Shown: positions 34,651-46,740 of the stretch, piece after piece | Layout of the letters: the number at the start of each line of letters is the position of its first letter | Numbering within the stretch: position 1 is the first letter of the stretch | Source of the DNA: Prostheceraeus crozeri | Taxonomy: Eukaryota; Platyhelminthes; Polycladida; Euryleptidae | Length of the DNA stretch: 64,000 nucleotides | Assembly (NCBI GenBank): GCA_907163375.1 | Contig: CAJQUW010012680.1 | Coordinates: 111,831 to 175,830, forward strand | Direction: 5' to 3' | Made by a program: the position numbers and the translations under genes | The notes under the pieces: generated by a model | Databases searched by the model: none | What the model saw: the letters and a program-made list of their open reading frames with translations, nothing else | Told to the model about the DNA's origin: nothing

Positions 34651-35480
34651 TAGGTGCGGATAATATGGGACACTTAACGAATATCTTCGAAAAAAGATAC
34701 TTCCCGCAAATATTTTGTAATAATGAAGGTGGTTACTTATTGATGTGATCATTAGCTGCAAACACAAAATTTAAGCGAAATCGGCTTGTGTGATTAAAGC
34801 ACAAGTGATATACGAATTTTTTAAGTCAAAAATAGGGCTGATGTAAAATTTAGATTTCAGTAAAGCTATTATTATATCATCAATCAAGTTTTCTCATGAA
34901 TTGAAATCCATTGTATATTGAAGCTTGGGTCTTGTGCTAGGCTTGCAATATTTCACTTTTTCAATTTAATAATTTCATCAATATTTTTATACCTTTTGAA
35001 ATAAGATACGTATGGAGGGTAATATGGGATACTCTAAGCGTTATGTCTCTCCAGCTTAATAAACCCCATCGTGTGAGCGACAAGGATGAATTGCAGCTGA
35101 GAGACCAAAGATATCCGGTGTCTTGACTACCTCCAACTATGTTTCCGAAGTTCAACAATCAGAGAAGAAAAAAGAATCCACTCCTAGAAACAAAGGTACA
35201 GAAATTATGCCTATAAAGAAAACAAAATCTCAAAATATCTCCATTCCAACTCAACCTGTTGTAATGGATACACAGCCTCAAACATAAACAAGTGATCCAA
35301 GTAACTTCTGTCAGTTCTGTGATGGGGAGTATAGTGATGACCTAAGATGTGGTCTTCAGATTGACTGGATACAATGCACTCAATGCGGATCGTGGGTACA
35401 CGAGGATTGCGGCGGAGCAAATTAAAAAGTACATTACATTTGCTATGACTGTGAAGAAGACCAGTGAATTGATTTGATAC
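34651..35480 (+). mobile_element. pogo/Tigger-type transposon remnant
   Basis: It begins with GGTGCGGATAATATGGGAC, a phrase typical of pogo-type termini; a decayed direct copy (GGAGGGTAATATGGGATAC) is at about 35014. The right terminus was not found. The only coding relic is the C-terminal zinc-finger tail of a pogo transposase (35050-35467). It sits inside a minisatellite that continues on both sides, which brackets the insertion. Inactive. Confidence 0.5.
35050..35467 (+). pseudogene. pogo transposase C-terminal tail with PHD-like zinc finger
   Basis: Plus-strand reading gives a Lys/Thr-rich tail (SEKKKESTP, IPTQPVVMDTQPQ) and then FCQFC, WIQCTQC, WVHEDC, YICYDC, a C-x2-C / C-x2-C-x4-H-x2-C / C-x2-C arrangement. 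Pogo-type transposases of invertebrates often end in such a PHD-like finger. One in-frame stop precedes the finger and one lies inside it (after GGAN). The DDE and CENP-B-like parts are gone. Confidence 0.6.
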
Positions 35481-35639
35481 TTCATAGACTCTCTGATAAT
35501 TCGTTTCACATTCGTTCCAAATAAAGCCAGAGTTTACCGGGAATGTTCTTTTTTATCTTATTGATGGCGGGAATTTTTCAAAGTAAATATTGAACATTCA
35601 TTCTATTCATCTAGCTAAATATTAGAGAATTAAGCAGTC

Positions 35640-35885
35640 AGAGGTTTATCCCAATAGCCTGGAGGTTTTGCCTTCGGCGCTTTATAAAACATCAAAATTC
35701 TACTAGTCGCACTCCAAAAAGGGTGGAGGCTTCTCCTGTGGCGCTTTATAAAACATCAAAATTGAACTAGTTATACTTCCAAAAGGGTGCAGGTTTCTGT
35801 GGCGCTTTAAAAACATCAAAGCTCTACTAGTTACACTCATAAAAGGTTGGAGGTTTTGTCTGCGATACTTTGCCTCGAAATGGTT
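35640..35885. repeat. minisatellite, right part (about 64-bp unit, about four copies)
   Basis: Units share 'ctccaaaa.gg.tggaggtttc.cct..ggcgctttataaaacatcaaaattctactagt'. Spacing of the 'actagt' phrase is 63-66 bases. It matches the copies at 34530-34650. Confidence 0.75.
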
Positions 35886-36059
35886 GAGCTCTAATTTATT
35901 ATTATCTATGGCCTTAATGCATTAATAATCAATGTATTTTTAGTCGCAGCATATGGTATATAGTGTGCAGGCACATAAAGATTCATAACTATTTAAAATT
36001 GAATCTTGGATTACTTGTTATCATATCAAAACTGAAAATGGGTCGCAGAAAAGGTAACG

Positions 36060-36240
36060 TTTGGTCCCTAGAAGATATATTCCGGATTTTTTTTTTGACA
36101 CCACGTTCTCTCCCTGGATTTAGGAGAATTGCTGTCGAAATAATTTACGATGGGTCTGCAGTAGTGCGCTGGCATTCCATCCTGCATGAAGATACTCCAT
36201 CCTTCATGGCATTCGGTATATTTTATGCAGTATAGAAAGG
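36060..36240 (-). pseudogene. mariner-type transposase scrap
   Basis: Minus-strand reading contains SIFMQDGMPAHYCRPIVNYFDS, the second catalytic aspartate block of mariner/Tc1-type transposases (FQQDGAPPH form). The sequence after it is frame-shifted and hardly recognisable. Family (DD41D as at 60.8 kb, or another mariner) cannot be decided from this piece. The upstream 50 codons of the same open frame do not look like transposase. Confidence 0.45.
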
Positions 36241-36399
36241 AAGATTTTACCACACATTCTCGATTTCTCGAAAGAAAATACAGACCGCGCTGACCATGGA
36301 TTTTGTGTGAAGATATTTGCTGTGACCAGACCGCTCTGCTGAAGCAGTCTTCCAAACGTAGAACAGCTGAATAGCAATTTCCTAGTAGTATCATGAAAA

Positions 36400-38934
36400 T
36401 TCTTCACAATAAAGACGGGATCTTGCACCGTGTGACGTCATGGCGCGATTAATAGAAAATGTCAAAGCTGCACGAGAATAGTGCATTATAAATTTGAATG
36501 TAAAATTTTTGATCGAAATAAAGAAAGTTGTCTTTGAAACAGTTAAGTAAAATCATACATAAGCATGCATGTAGATTATTCGATAAGATTCAGTCTTCAT
36601 ATCGAGCTGAAATCGTCAATCGTTCAATAAATTAATGCTGATTTTGCATTGGGGGCAGGTCGAGGGGTCTTTGTAGTACTCTCTCTCAAACCTTCGAAAA
36701 CGGTTCTCCTGAGTAGCTGCTCGAGTCATGTATTCTAGTGCACCTTGTTGAAACTGATGATTGAATAAGCATCAGAAATAATTTTTTTACATTTACTTGC
36801 TAACTGTGAGGATTCAGAAGAATCTTTATTAGAACAGACCCAACTGCTGCTTGAACGCTTTCAAAACTTAACGGGTTGTGTGATATCGAATGATTGTAAG
36901 TTTCTTACTTTGAGGGGGCCCACGACTGCGTGATTTAGGGGGGCCCATTCCGATGTTACTTTCTAGTTTTAATTTTGATAAGAGTGGCAGCCATGAAGTA
37001 AGCATGTGAGTTATAATCAGAGAAACATTTAATCGAAGTGAGAAGTAAGTAACGAAACGTTGCAATGTAAATAAACATATCCGAATACGTTACTATTGAA
37101 AGCTTGAAAGTAGAGATTGAAATAAAGTAAAAAGAGCGACGGAAGTTAAGAAGTTTCATATCGGACGGATCCAGAATTGACATCAACCTAACAGAAGCTG
37201 TTATATTTCTTCAGAGGAACATGTGATTAGAACACCATTGAAGCATATCTCGAGTTATACAACCTCCATTCATCAAAGATAATAGCAATTTATACATTTA
37301 CAGTCTCTACTTACGTATTCAATAGTAGTCAATTTTTTCATCACTGAAGCAGCTTAGCCCGTATCTGAGGGTAAGGTGATAGCATTCTCATTATCTCGGA
37401 GACTCTTGATCGCGATAGATTTTTCTATTGATAAGTGTTTCCGGCTTTTCAAATACAATCAACAGTGCAAAGTCTAGGAATTATACTTGAAGTGAAAATA
37501 GGATATGTCTTTTCAGGCACATTATTGAATAATTATTTCTTGGAGTAAGTAATGTGTAGCGAGCTTATCATCAAAGCGAAAAGCATATGTTTTCTGACAA
37601 TTATATCATTCAAGTCATACTGGTAGGATAACTTTATGCAATTTATTAAGGGCAATATGTGAGATAGTTGTATTTTTTTGGAGGTTTTTGGCCTTAAATC
37701 TCCCTTAAAAGATAAAAGCTCATAAACATATAGAAGCCGACCTGCGGAGTATACCTTCAACAACAAACGATGGCCCAGAAAGCAAAGACATGTTGCTTGT
37801 CATTCTCCGGAATTCTGACCTCTCGGATTTTCAATGCTTGCGGAACGGGACATCAAATCATGAGAGGTGAAAGTCATTCCATCGAATTAGAAGTCAAAAT
37901 ATTTCATTTCTTCGGTTCATTTTAGGTTCTAGAATAATCTGATTTGGCCAGCTTCAGACAAAGCAGTCTCGATGGAATCATTGCATTTATCAGTAATGTG
38001 TAAGCTATCAATGGATGCATAGTGGTTTTAATGTCCTTGATACGAAAATCAAACGAAAATCAGCCAAATTTTGTGCCATGCGTCAAAGCTATTATTTTCG
38101 CTCCATTACAAAATGTCTGAGTAATCGCCAATAACGACTCAGCCCAAATCACCCAATTCGGAGGAGAGATGATAGCAAAACGATTGCGGTGAATGTGGTG
38201 ATTCATTCATGTTGATGTTGATTCATGTCACCATTATGAATTTATATTGTCTCTGGCTGATCCTCCACTTGTTAAGACATTATGATAAACGAGCTTAATA
38301 AATGGGAGACGAAATTAAATTAATTACGAATATGTTCATTGTAGGATGACTTATCCATTTGATTTTATTACAAGCATAAATTATTATTGCCTCTTATCTC
38401 TTTCATAATACAGCTCCATAGTTTGCTAAGTGCAATGTTTGTTTGGCACTATTCTGCGTATGTTACCTCGGTTTTGCTCATCTCATGTCTATGCAACTTT
38501 TTTGCAGATAAACCTCTGATATTCTGAATCACAGGATAGAAAAGAGCACCAACTTTGCTCCGGGTATTGATCCTGTTGCAGAATTCAACATACCGCAAAT
38601 GAAAATGGCGGCTACTTTTCCAATAGAAAAATCTGCACATAATTCAAAGCTAAATTTATCAATACAAAATCGCCATTGTAACAATGCATGTCATTAAAGA
38701 GGTTAAACATTGCCATTTTCATGCATTATTGTGTGGAATTTAAGTCACTACGGAGTTTGATTTTGTTGTAGAGAATCAGAGAAGACAGCTTTTTCAGTGA
38801 AATTCAAGTACATAGTGAAGAATGAATCATCATTTATGCAAGCAAAAAATTCAAAAAATCAGTCATATTGCTCAATGTGGCCATCTCCATTTTGTATGCA
38901 AAGAATGTATCTCATTCGTAAGCTGTCAAACACT
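36400..38934. other. noncoding, nothing recognised
   Basis: No gene that I can support. At 38825-38930 a + frame reads QCGHLHFVCKECISFVSC, superficially RING-like, but it is short and isolated. Near 36912-36955 the phrase 'gggggcccac/gggggcccat' is duplicated. Confidence 0.4.
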
Positions 38935-41184
38935 CAGGCCTGTGATTACTCCTCAAATTCCTCAAATTTGTTTATTACTCCTCAAATCCTCAAAAATTCC
39001 TCAAATATAGCTTAACTATGAGAAATTCCTCAAATACGACACACTACAGACTAAATGTCGGATAATGTATTGTTTTTTGGCGAATGGCGATGACATGTAA
39101 ACTTCCAAACAAGAAGCTAAGATAGAATCCTGTAACATGTACCCTACAACCATGCTGCTAATCATGAATCACTCATGATTTATTTCTTTTCTTTTTCTTC
39201 TCTCATGATTTATAACTTAATGATTTTTCTCTCACCTACTTGGTAGATTTTAGATAGCGCAATCCCGCTGTGCTATCTAGATTTGATATTTTGATTGGAA
39301 ATATACCTGTCCTCTTATCATCTGAATGGGCAGACTGTTAAATAGAATCTTTTCAATATATAAATGATAAACATAATTTTGAAAAGAGCGACTTACTCAC
39401 CAATTCATTCCATATGAGGAGAGGAGAACCGTTGCTTGTGCTTCTAGTAAGTATTTTTAAATTTCTAGACATTTTAGGATATAATGATTTTCTGTTAACC
39501 ATGTCATATTTAGCACATCAAAAATTAACCAGTCGTTGGCTTGTTTTTTTAATTTTGTTGCCTTGACGCACTTTGTTACGTTGATTTCGTTGAATGTCGT
39601 TTTCATTTCTGCAAGCTGTAGGGCTGCAGATGTTACGCTTCGTCTGGATTTATTTTGCTAAGCTGAGAAGTTGTCCGAAGTTATTGTCTGTCGAACTCAT
39701 TCATTAAATGCTTTCACGGATTTAATGAGTGAAACACTGCGATCAACCTACAGAAATTATATATTTGAACACTACAATTTTTTACTTCTAACTTCATAAT
39801 ATTGCTTAGAATTTCAACAATAAAATGCACATTCAATTATTTTCATTAATTATCTTGACCTTCGTCACAACCTTCTTTATATGTTTCTGCGACTATATGG
39901 CTGCTAAATGCATGCCTGTACTTCTTAAAGAACTTAAGGATATCGATCTTCCATATCCATTGTATGATAACATATAGGTAGCCCAGCCCACTTGGATTTC
40001 AGTGCTCTTATCAACTGAAGCGTTTGTTTCACTCACTCTCTTCCATTTTATTTCCGCTGAACATGAACACATCCGACGGGGTAAAGCGGATGGTCTCCAA
40101 ATTTAGTGTCTACATGCCTCCTGGTCACTAGCGTGCGGGGGTTGGAAGCGTATGAAGCTCTGCTGTCTCATGAGTCTTTTTGCAGCTACATTTTCCAGGG
40201 TCTGTCGACCGACATTTATCCTGGATGAATTATTCACGTATAGATCGTTTTCATAATTTGCTGAACACAGGTTGGTGTGAAGTTAGTGCACACATTGCTT
40301 ATCGTTGCATGTGAACTTAGATTAATCAAGACATTGGACCACATAGTACTGGGTTAGTAGATTTTCAACCTGGGTCTACTGCAAGATGTGGACGTCAATA
40401 TCTCAGCGCAACTTCATGCGAATAGAGGTGATAATCTTTCACTCTTTGCCTGTATGAGACCAACAACTCAACTAGCAAGTCTGTTCCCGACACTTGTTTT
40501 GTGTTGTATGAGAGAATTCATGTTCATTTGAATGTAGATCGGAGCGATATGATCAAACGCTAACAAGTAAACAAAACCCACCTTATGTAGCACAAAGTAA
40601 AATTAATAAATTTGTGTGTAATGTGGCGTATCCTTCATGATAAATTACTGACTTTTTTTAAGTCAGAAGCATTCCGTCAACGATTTTAACCTTTCTATAC
40701 TTATGGGTTACTCTCCTCCAAATTTGTCGAAAGTCCGTAAAAATTAATCGTTGCAAAGCCCCAGATGCATGCGGTTGAGGATATATCCTACATTCAAAAA
40801 TAGTATACAAATCTGACAAGCATCATTGAATTGGAGACGATAGCGTGAAGCAGAGCGATATCAGCAGCTGGATCTGACATCCTCTGTTCGACACATTCTA
40901 AGCAGATTATACTTGAGGCAACAAATTAATTTCGTAACAACGCGGGAAGTGATTATGACCAATTCAGTATCCCTTTGCAATATACACAACTTCAAGAAGT
41001 GGGGTGTGGTCAACCCTTGGGTTACCTTCTTCGTTGTGACTTTCATGATTTGAAGTTTGGCCCAAAGTCCGTGATAAAAATTTGTAGTTTTTCTCGCAAT
41101 TATCATATTAGGCTCCGTTTCCATTCCTCAAATTTTTCACAAAAAATCATCAATTTTTTTCATAGGCTAATAATCACAGGCCTG
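38935..41184. mobile_element. DNA transposon with 14-bp inverted ends, family uncertain (hAT-like)
   Basis: Both ends read CAGGCCTGTGATTA inward, a perfect 14-bp inverted repeat 2.25 kb apart. AACACT directly flanks both sides (38929-38934 and 41185-41190). A CAG start suggests hAT, but hAT makes 8-bp duplications and only six bases match here. The left end contains repeated CCTCAAAT phrases, with one at the right end in reverse. No transposase motif is seen inside, so it is non-autonomous or its coding sequence is decayed. Confidence 0.6.
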
Positions 41185-41297
41185 AACACTCCATTCAGCA
41201 TTTTGGGGTCGGTTACTTGAAAGGAAGTAAAGTTTTTGAATTGGGTTATAGATGGTGTCGGGACGATGAACTTTCATCTTGACCTAACTCTAAAGCA

Positions 41298-41443
41298 AGA
41301 AGTCCATTGGGGTCAAATCTGGGGTGCGAGCTGCCCAGTGAAGTGGTCCATCTCGACCTATCCAGCCATGTGGGCACTTTTTATCAAGGAAAGTTTGAAC
41401 TAAAAGCCCCCAGTGGGGAGGAGCGCCGTCTTGCTGGAAGATC
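41298..41443 (-). pseudogene. DD41D mariner transposase fragment
   Basis: Minus-strand reading gives FQQDGAPPHWGLLV, then GWIGRDGPLHW and ARTPDLTPMDFLL. Counting from the D of QQDG to the D of PMDF gives 41 intervening residues, the DD41D spacing. The fragment abuts the left edge of the gag-unit array exactly where that array begins. It has no ends of its own in view. Confidence 0.75.
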
Positions 41444-41888
41444 ACTCCCAAATTTCATCTACGAAACGGTCGTTTTTGTGACGGGACACGATGCTGATCT
41501 TGTTGTTTCAAATGGAACTCCTGTTAGTATCATGCCAATCAAGCAGTTTATAAAACTTGGTTACACCAAAAATCAGCTCAAACGTACAAATATTGTTATT
41601 ACGACCGCTTCCGGGAATGAACTTAAAGTATTAGGTCAGCTCAACACTCGCATCAGGAGACCAGAATGGAAATATTTTGTAAAATTTAGCTTCATTGTCG
41701 TAGATGCAAATACTCCTGGGGATGTCATGTTGCTAGGTTATGATGGATGTTTAAAACTTAAAGTAGTATTGAACTTTTTGCGGTTAGAAGAAAATCGGAA
41801 GGAGCATGAATCAGACGACCAGAATAAAACTCACTATATACTTACGTGTAATGCATACTACAGGAATGATAATCAGAAAAGGCGTTAA
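41443..41888 (+). pseudogene. gag-like unit, partial first copy (retropepsin-like region only)
   Basis: It holds the retropepsin-like and C-terminal part of the 439-codon ORF found in full at 44365, 48160 and 56061. It begins at the array's left edge, fused to unrelated mariner sequence. A fossil of an LTR-type element. Confidence 0.8.
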
Positions 41889-42944
41889 CCTCTAATCTCG
41901 TGTGGAAATCTGTTCTCTTTGGATGTGAATTCTTTGCACATTATGCAAGCGATTGATTTACGTTTGAAATTTGTTTTATGCAAACGCACACTGAAGTCGT
42001 AGGGAAAATCGAAGCAAAAATCACTTAATTTATAATTTCCTTACACTAATTCATCGCTGTTACAAAGTGCGTAAATCAAATTACTAAATTGACTACCTTG
42101 TGAACAGCTGTGTCCAGTTCTGCTGAGATGAAGTGACAAGGTATTTAAATACAAATATTTCTATATTATTCGAGATTATATGATAATCCATAGCGAGGTC
42201 ATGACTTTGTTTCAGCATCCAAATCTTTCCAGCAGGTAATAGTAGTCATCTGTTGCTTATCATTATTAAGCAAAATTTCGGTTAAATTTTCAAATTCATT
42301 TTCATAAGAACTTTTGTTCTCGTATTAATCATCACACATCGATTTATTGAGCAAGGACAAATACGTGATACCGTTCTCAGCTTTTTTTGTTGAAAACTTG
42401 CGATGTTTTATGCCGTTGACATCTCCTATTTCATTGAAATTATCTATATCTAAGAGTTTGAAATTTTGAAAGTATAATTCGTTTCGATGAACTTTGACGA
42501 ATAGTTTTGATGAATATATTACATGTACTACAAATGATTGCTCGAAATTTCAACTAATTCTTCATGTTGAGTAAGTGTAAAATTTGTTTTGTATCCGCCT
42601 TAACTTATATAATATATATCTTATAATATATGATTAAAATGAAATTTTCTATCATTTCTCTGATTAAACGAAAAGTACCAAGCCCAGAGTCATAATTTTT
42701 GACATGGAATGTCTTCTGGTTATTTCCTTCCATGTTCATGCACCCCTGTATATGAAGCTAAACACATTTAGATTTGGCGAGCCTCTTAATGTCGGCAAAC
42801 ACAAACATTTAAGCAACTGTATCCTTATTCAACCACATTTATCCTTATTGTCGATGAGAAGCATGATAATACCACATACATCTTAGGAAATGACTTGATG
42901 ACATTCCATGTCAAAAATCATAACTCTAGATTGGAAACTTTTAT

Positions 42945-43866
42945 TATTATTATACATACATTTCTTTGCGGCGCGCAAAACCCGAAGGTATCAAGGCGCC
43001 GGTGTACAGGTCAACCCATGTAACAAAGCAAGAACGTCTTTAATTTGCGGGGCGAAATCAGAATAGGCCAATTTCAAAGTCTCGGATGTTCATAGGAAGA
43101 CTATTCCATAGTCTTGGACCCGCTGCCGAGAAAGCACGGTCGCCCATCCGGTACGGGTTCTGGTAGGTTGACAGATGGAGGGACCAGAGGATGAACGAAG
43201 ACGATATCCAATTGGATCAGGTGGGTGGCAGTCGTCGGTAAGGTATTTGGAGGATAGACCATGTAACGTCTTATATACAATGACAGCCAACTTGAATTGA
43301 ATGCGCTGCTTTACAGGAAACCAGTGCAGGTCACGAAGGACCGGTGTAATGTGCTCACGTCTTGAAGTCTTAGTGATGAGGCGAGCAGCAGCGTTCTGAA
43401 GCGCTTGAAGCGGACGAAGGTGACAGTCTGGGACACCATAGAGGAGAGAATTACAATAGCCTAAACGAGATGTAATGAATGCGTGAATTAGAGTCTTTGC
43501 TGCCGAGGTCGTAGCGGAGCGAACGACGGGGCGGAGTTGGCGTAGGAAGCAATATTCGGAGGGACAGACTGCGTTGATGTGTGCAGCTAGAGTTAGATTT
43601 CTGTCTAGAACGACTCCAAGGTTGCACACTTTGTTTTGGAATTGGACAATAGCATTGGAGATTGAAATTTCTTTCATAGAGATCTTGTTTATCTGGTGCC
43701 TACACCCAAGCCAGATTGCAAGTGTCTTGTTTGGGTTGAGTCGAAGTCGGTTGGAGCTCAACCAGGAATTGACGTCACCAATGCACCGAGACATCTTCGT
43801 GGTCGCGGTTAAACAATCAGAAACTGGAACATCCACGTAGAGCTGAAAGTCATCAGCGTACTCTAA
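42945..43866 (-). pseudogene. CR1-like LINE, 3' fragment (array unit 1)
   Basis: The minus-strand ORF, open from about 43863 to 43090, starts in RT motif C (EYADDFQLYVDVPVSD). It continues CIGDVNSWLSSNRLRLNPNKT, LGVVLDRNLT, HAFITSRLGYCNSLLYGVP and LHWFPVKQRIQFKLAVIVYK, the thumb and C-terminal region of a CR1-type ORF2. The 3' end is a TAA-type microsatellite (42943-42955 on the plus strand). The LINE is 5'-truncated and flanked by a 20-bp target duplication with 17 matches (about 42922-42941 and 43871-43890), so its insertion into the gag-bearing unit predates the tandem amplification. The reading frame in this copy is uninterrupted. Confidence 0.88.
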
Positions 43867-44364
43867 TTATGACTCTAGACTGGATACTTTTAGGTTGATT
43901 AGAGAAAACCAAGAAAAATTCCTTTTAACCAAGAGCTTCAATCTGCGTCCCATTAGATTTGCATGTGTTTTTCTTTGACCCTGTCTTACAAGAAGAGAAA
44001 TCACTAGAACTCGGCAGACGTACAGATTCGCAGTAGACATGGGGTGTACATCATTCTGTGGAAGTCTCATTTTCGGCCTCGTCCCCTGCAGAAACTTGTT
44101 CTGGCTGCCGGAATAAATGTTATCGTTATTTTTTTTATATCTCTGGGCGGTGGCGTGTTGAACTTTCTTCTCCAAGGTCGTTGAACTAAAGTCACAGACT
44201 TTAATTCTGCCATCTGCACCACAACAAAACTCTCTCCGCTGTTCATACAAAAATAAAAATAAATAAAGTGGACCTGAATAGTGTTTACACCATGTGACAC
44301 TGGTTACACAATGGTCACAAAATGTGACTATTGATTATTACCGTCTGATACAAAACTTAAGTTC

Positions 44365-45684
44365 ATGTTAAGTTCAACAAAATTGTTTTCGATTGAATTT
44401 GATTCGATTTCCTCTTTCAGCCCAACTCGGTATTACGACGGGATGGATTTTTGTCTAGAGAAAATGGACATCTCAACAGTGGAAAGTGTTATATACTGGA
44501 ATGAACGCTTCGATCTATTCTGTTCTGTCTCAAAAGACCGCATCACAGATGAGAACAAGACAGCATACTATCTTCTGATGGCTGGAGAGGAAGCCTACGC
44601 TCTCCTCAGTGATCTTGCATATCCTAATCTCCTCAAGGACATGGAAGTTAGGGATCTCAAGAATCTTATTGAGTATCATTTGCTTCCAGAGGAGCAGTCT
44701 ACGTTTATGGAGTGGATGGAATTTGATGGTATCGTTCGTCGTTCTGATGAATCTTTGAGATCCTTTATTCTTCGAGTCGTACAAGGAGCACGAAGATGTA
44801 GATTTAAGGATGCTCGTGAAGCTGAAATGCATTGTTTAGGTTGTATCTGGTGTGGTGTCAATGATCCCGAAATTGAGCAGATGTTACGCCGAGAAAATGG
44901 GACATCTGAGTTTACGTTTCAATCGCTAAAGACCAGACTTCAAAATTGGGAATGTGGCCTTAGGCATTGTAAGAAATCGGACATTGAAGCGACCGAAAGT
45001 CATTTTAAATCCTCTTTGGTGGAATCTGAAAGTGACTTCAAAGATAACGGCACTTGTGAGTGTGACTCGTGTGGAGCACTGCGTTGTAAAAATTCCTGCA
45101 AATTCCGTGACATGACTTGTTTTTTCTGTAAAAAGAAAGGCCACATCGCACGATTTTGTCGCTCAACACGTGTAGGACTAACGAAATTTAGCAACAATGA
45201 AACTGATGAATCGAAAGAAATGCTGGCAAAAAGACGACCACTCCCAAATTTCATCTACGAAACGGTCGTTTTTGTGACGGGACACGATGCTGATCTTGTT
45301 GTTTCAAATGGAACTCCTGTTAGTATCATGCCAATCAAGCAGTTTATAAAACTTGGTTACACCAAAAATCAGCTCAAACGTACAAATATTGTTATTACGA
45401 CCGCTTCCGGGAATGAACTTAAAGTATTAGGTCAGCTCAACACTCGCATCAGGAGACCAGAATGGAAATATTTTGTAAAATTTAGCTTCATTGTCGTAGA
45501 TGCAAATACTCCTGGGGATGTCATGTTGCTAGGTTATGATGGATGTTTAAAACTTAAAGTAGTATTGAACTTTTTGCGGTTAGAAGAAAATCGGAAGGAG
45601 CATGAATCAGACGACCAGAATAAAACTCACTATATACTTACGTGTAATGCATACTACAGGAATGATAATCAGAAAAGGCGTTAA
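44365..45684 (+). pseudogene. gag-like ORF of an LTR-type retroelement fossil (unit 1)
   Basis: A 439-codon ORF. Residues about 1-215 resemble a gag capsid/nucleocapsid region (YWNERFDLF, LKNLIEYHLLPEEQSTF, ESLRSFILRVVQGARRC, the style of Ty3/BEL-type gags). A CCHC zinc knuckle follows (CFFCKKKGHIARFC, about 251-264). A retropepsin-like region (FVTGHDADLVVSNGTPVSIMP, then KLGYTK) occupies about 300-400. No reverse transcriptase, RNase H or integrase is in the unit, so the element is broken. It repeats almost unchanged at 48160 and 56061. In the living family, Gag packages RNA and protease matures it; none of that is expected here. Confidence 0.85.
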
Positions 45685-46740
45685 CCTCTAATCTCGTGTG
45701 GAAATCTGTTCTCTTTGGATGTGAATTCTTTGCACATTATGCAAGCGATTGATTTACGTTTGAAATTTGTTTTATGCAAACGCACACTGAAGTTGTAGGG
45801 AAAATCGAAGCAAAAATCACTTACTTTGTAATTTCCTTACACTAATTCATCGCTGTTACAAAGTGCGTAAATCAAATTGCTAAATTGACTACCTTGTGAA
45901 CAGCTGTGTCCAGTTCTGCTGAGATGAAGTGACAAGGTATTTAAATACAAATATTTCTATATTATTCGAGATTATATGATAATCCATAGCGAGGTCATGA
46001 CTTTGTTTCAGCATCCAAATCTTTCCAGCAGGTAATAGTAGTCATCTGTTGCTTATCATTATTAAGCAAAATTTCGGTTAAATTTTCAAATTCATTTTCA
46101 TAAGAACTTTTGTTCTCGTATTAATCATCACACATCGATTTATTGAGCAAGGACAAATACGTGATACCGTTCTCAGCTTTTTTTGTTGAAAACTTGCGAT
46201 GTTTTATGCCGTTGACATCTCCTATTTCATTGAAATTATCTATATCTAAGAGTTTGAAATTTTGAAAGTATAATTCGTTTCGATGAACTTTGACGAATAG
46301 TTTTGATGAATATATTACATGTACTACAAATGATTGCTCGAAATTTCAACTAATTCTTCATGTTGAGTAAGTGTAAAATTTGTTTTGTATCCGCCTTAAC
46401 TTATATAATATATATCTTATAATATATGATTAAAATGAAATTTTCTATCATTTCTCTGATTAAACGAAAAGTACCAAGCCCAGAGTCATAATTTTTGACA
46501 TGGAATGTCTTCTGGTTATTTCCTTCCATGTTCATGCACCCCTGTATATGAAGCTAAACACATTTAGATTTGGCGAGCCTCTTAATGTCGGCAAACACAA
46601 ACATTTAAGCAACTGTATCCTTATTCAACCACATTTATCCTTATTGTCGATGAGAAGCATGATAATACCACATACATCTTAGGAAATGACTTGATGACAT
46701 TCCATGTCAAAAATCATAACTCTAGATTGGAAACTTTTAT

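Noticed and set aside
33591-36995. hAT-like terminus CAGGGCTGCCACTC at 33591 with a possible partner near 36981-36995
   Set aside because: The putative right end differs at a key base, the flanks do not match, and the interval contains unrelated elements. Probably a solo end or coincidence.
38822-39010. RING-like cysteine/histidine pattern (CGHLHFVCKEC)
   Set aside because: Too short, no complete RING spacing, and cut by the inverted-end element starting at 38935.
41307-41888. Continuous 193-codon ORF spanning 41.3-41.9 kb
   Set aside because: It is an accidental fusion: the first 45 codons are the antisense of a mariner transposase fragment and the rest is the retropepsin-like part of the gag unit.
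46500-46682. 60-codon ORF repeated in each array unit (42704, 46500, 50295)
   Set aside because: Repeated only because the unit is repeated; no recognisable domain and flanked by an inverted repeat.
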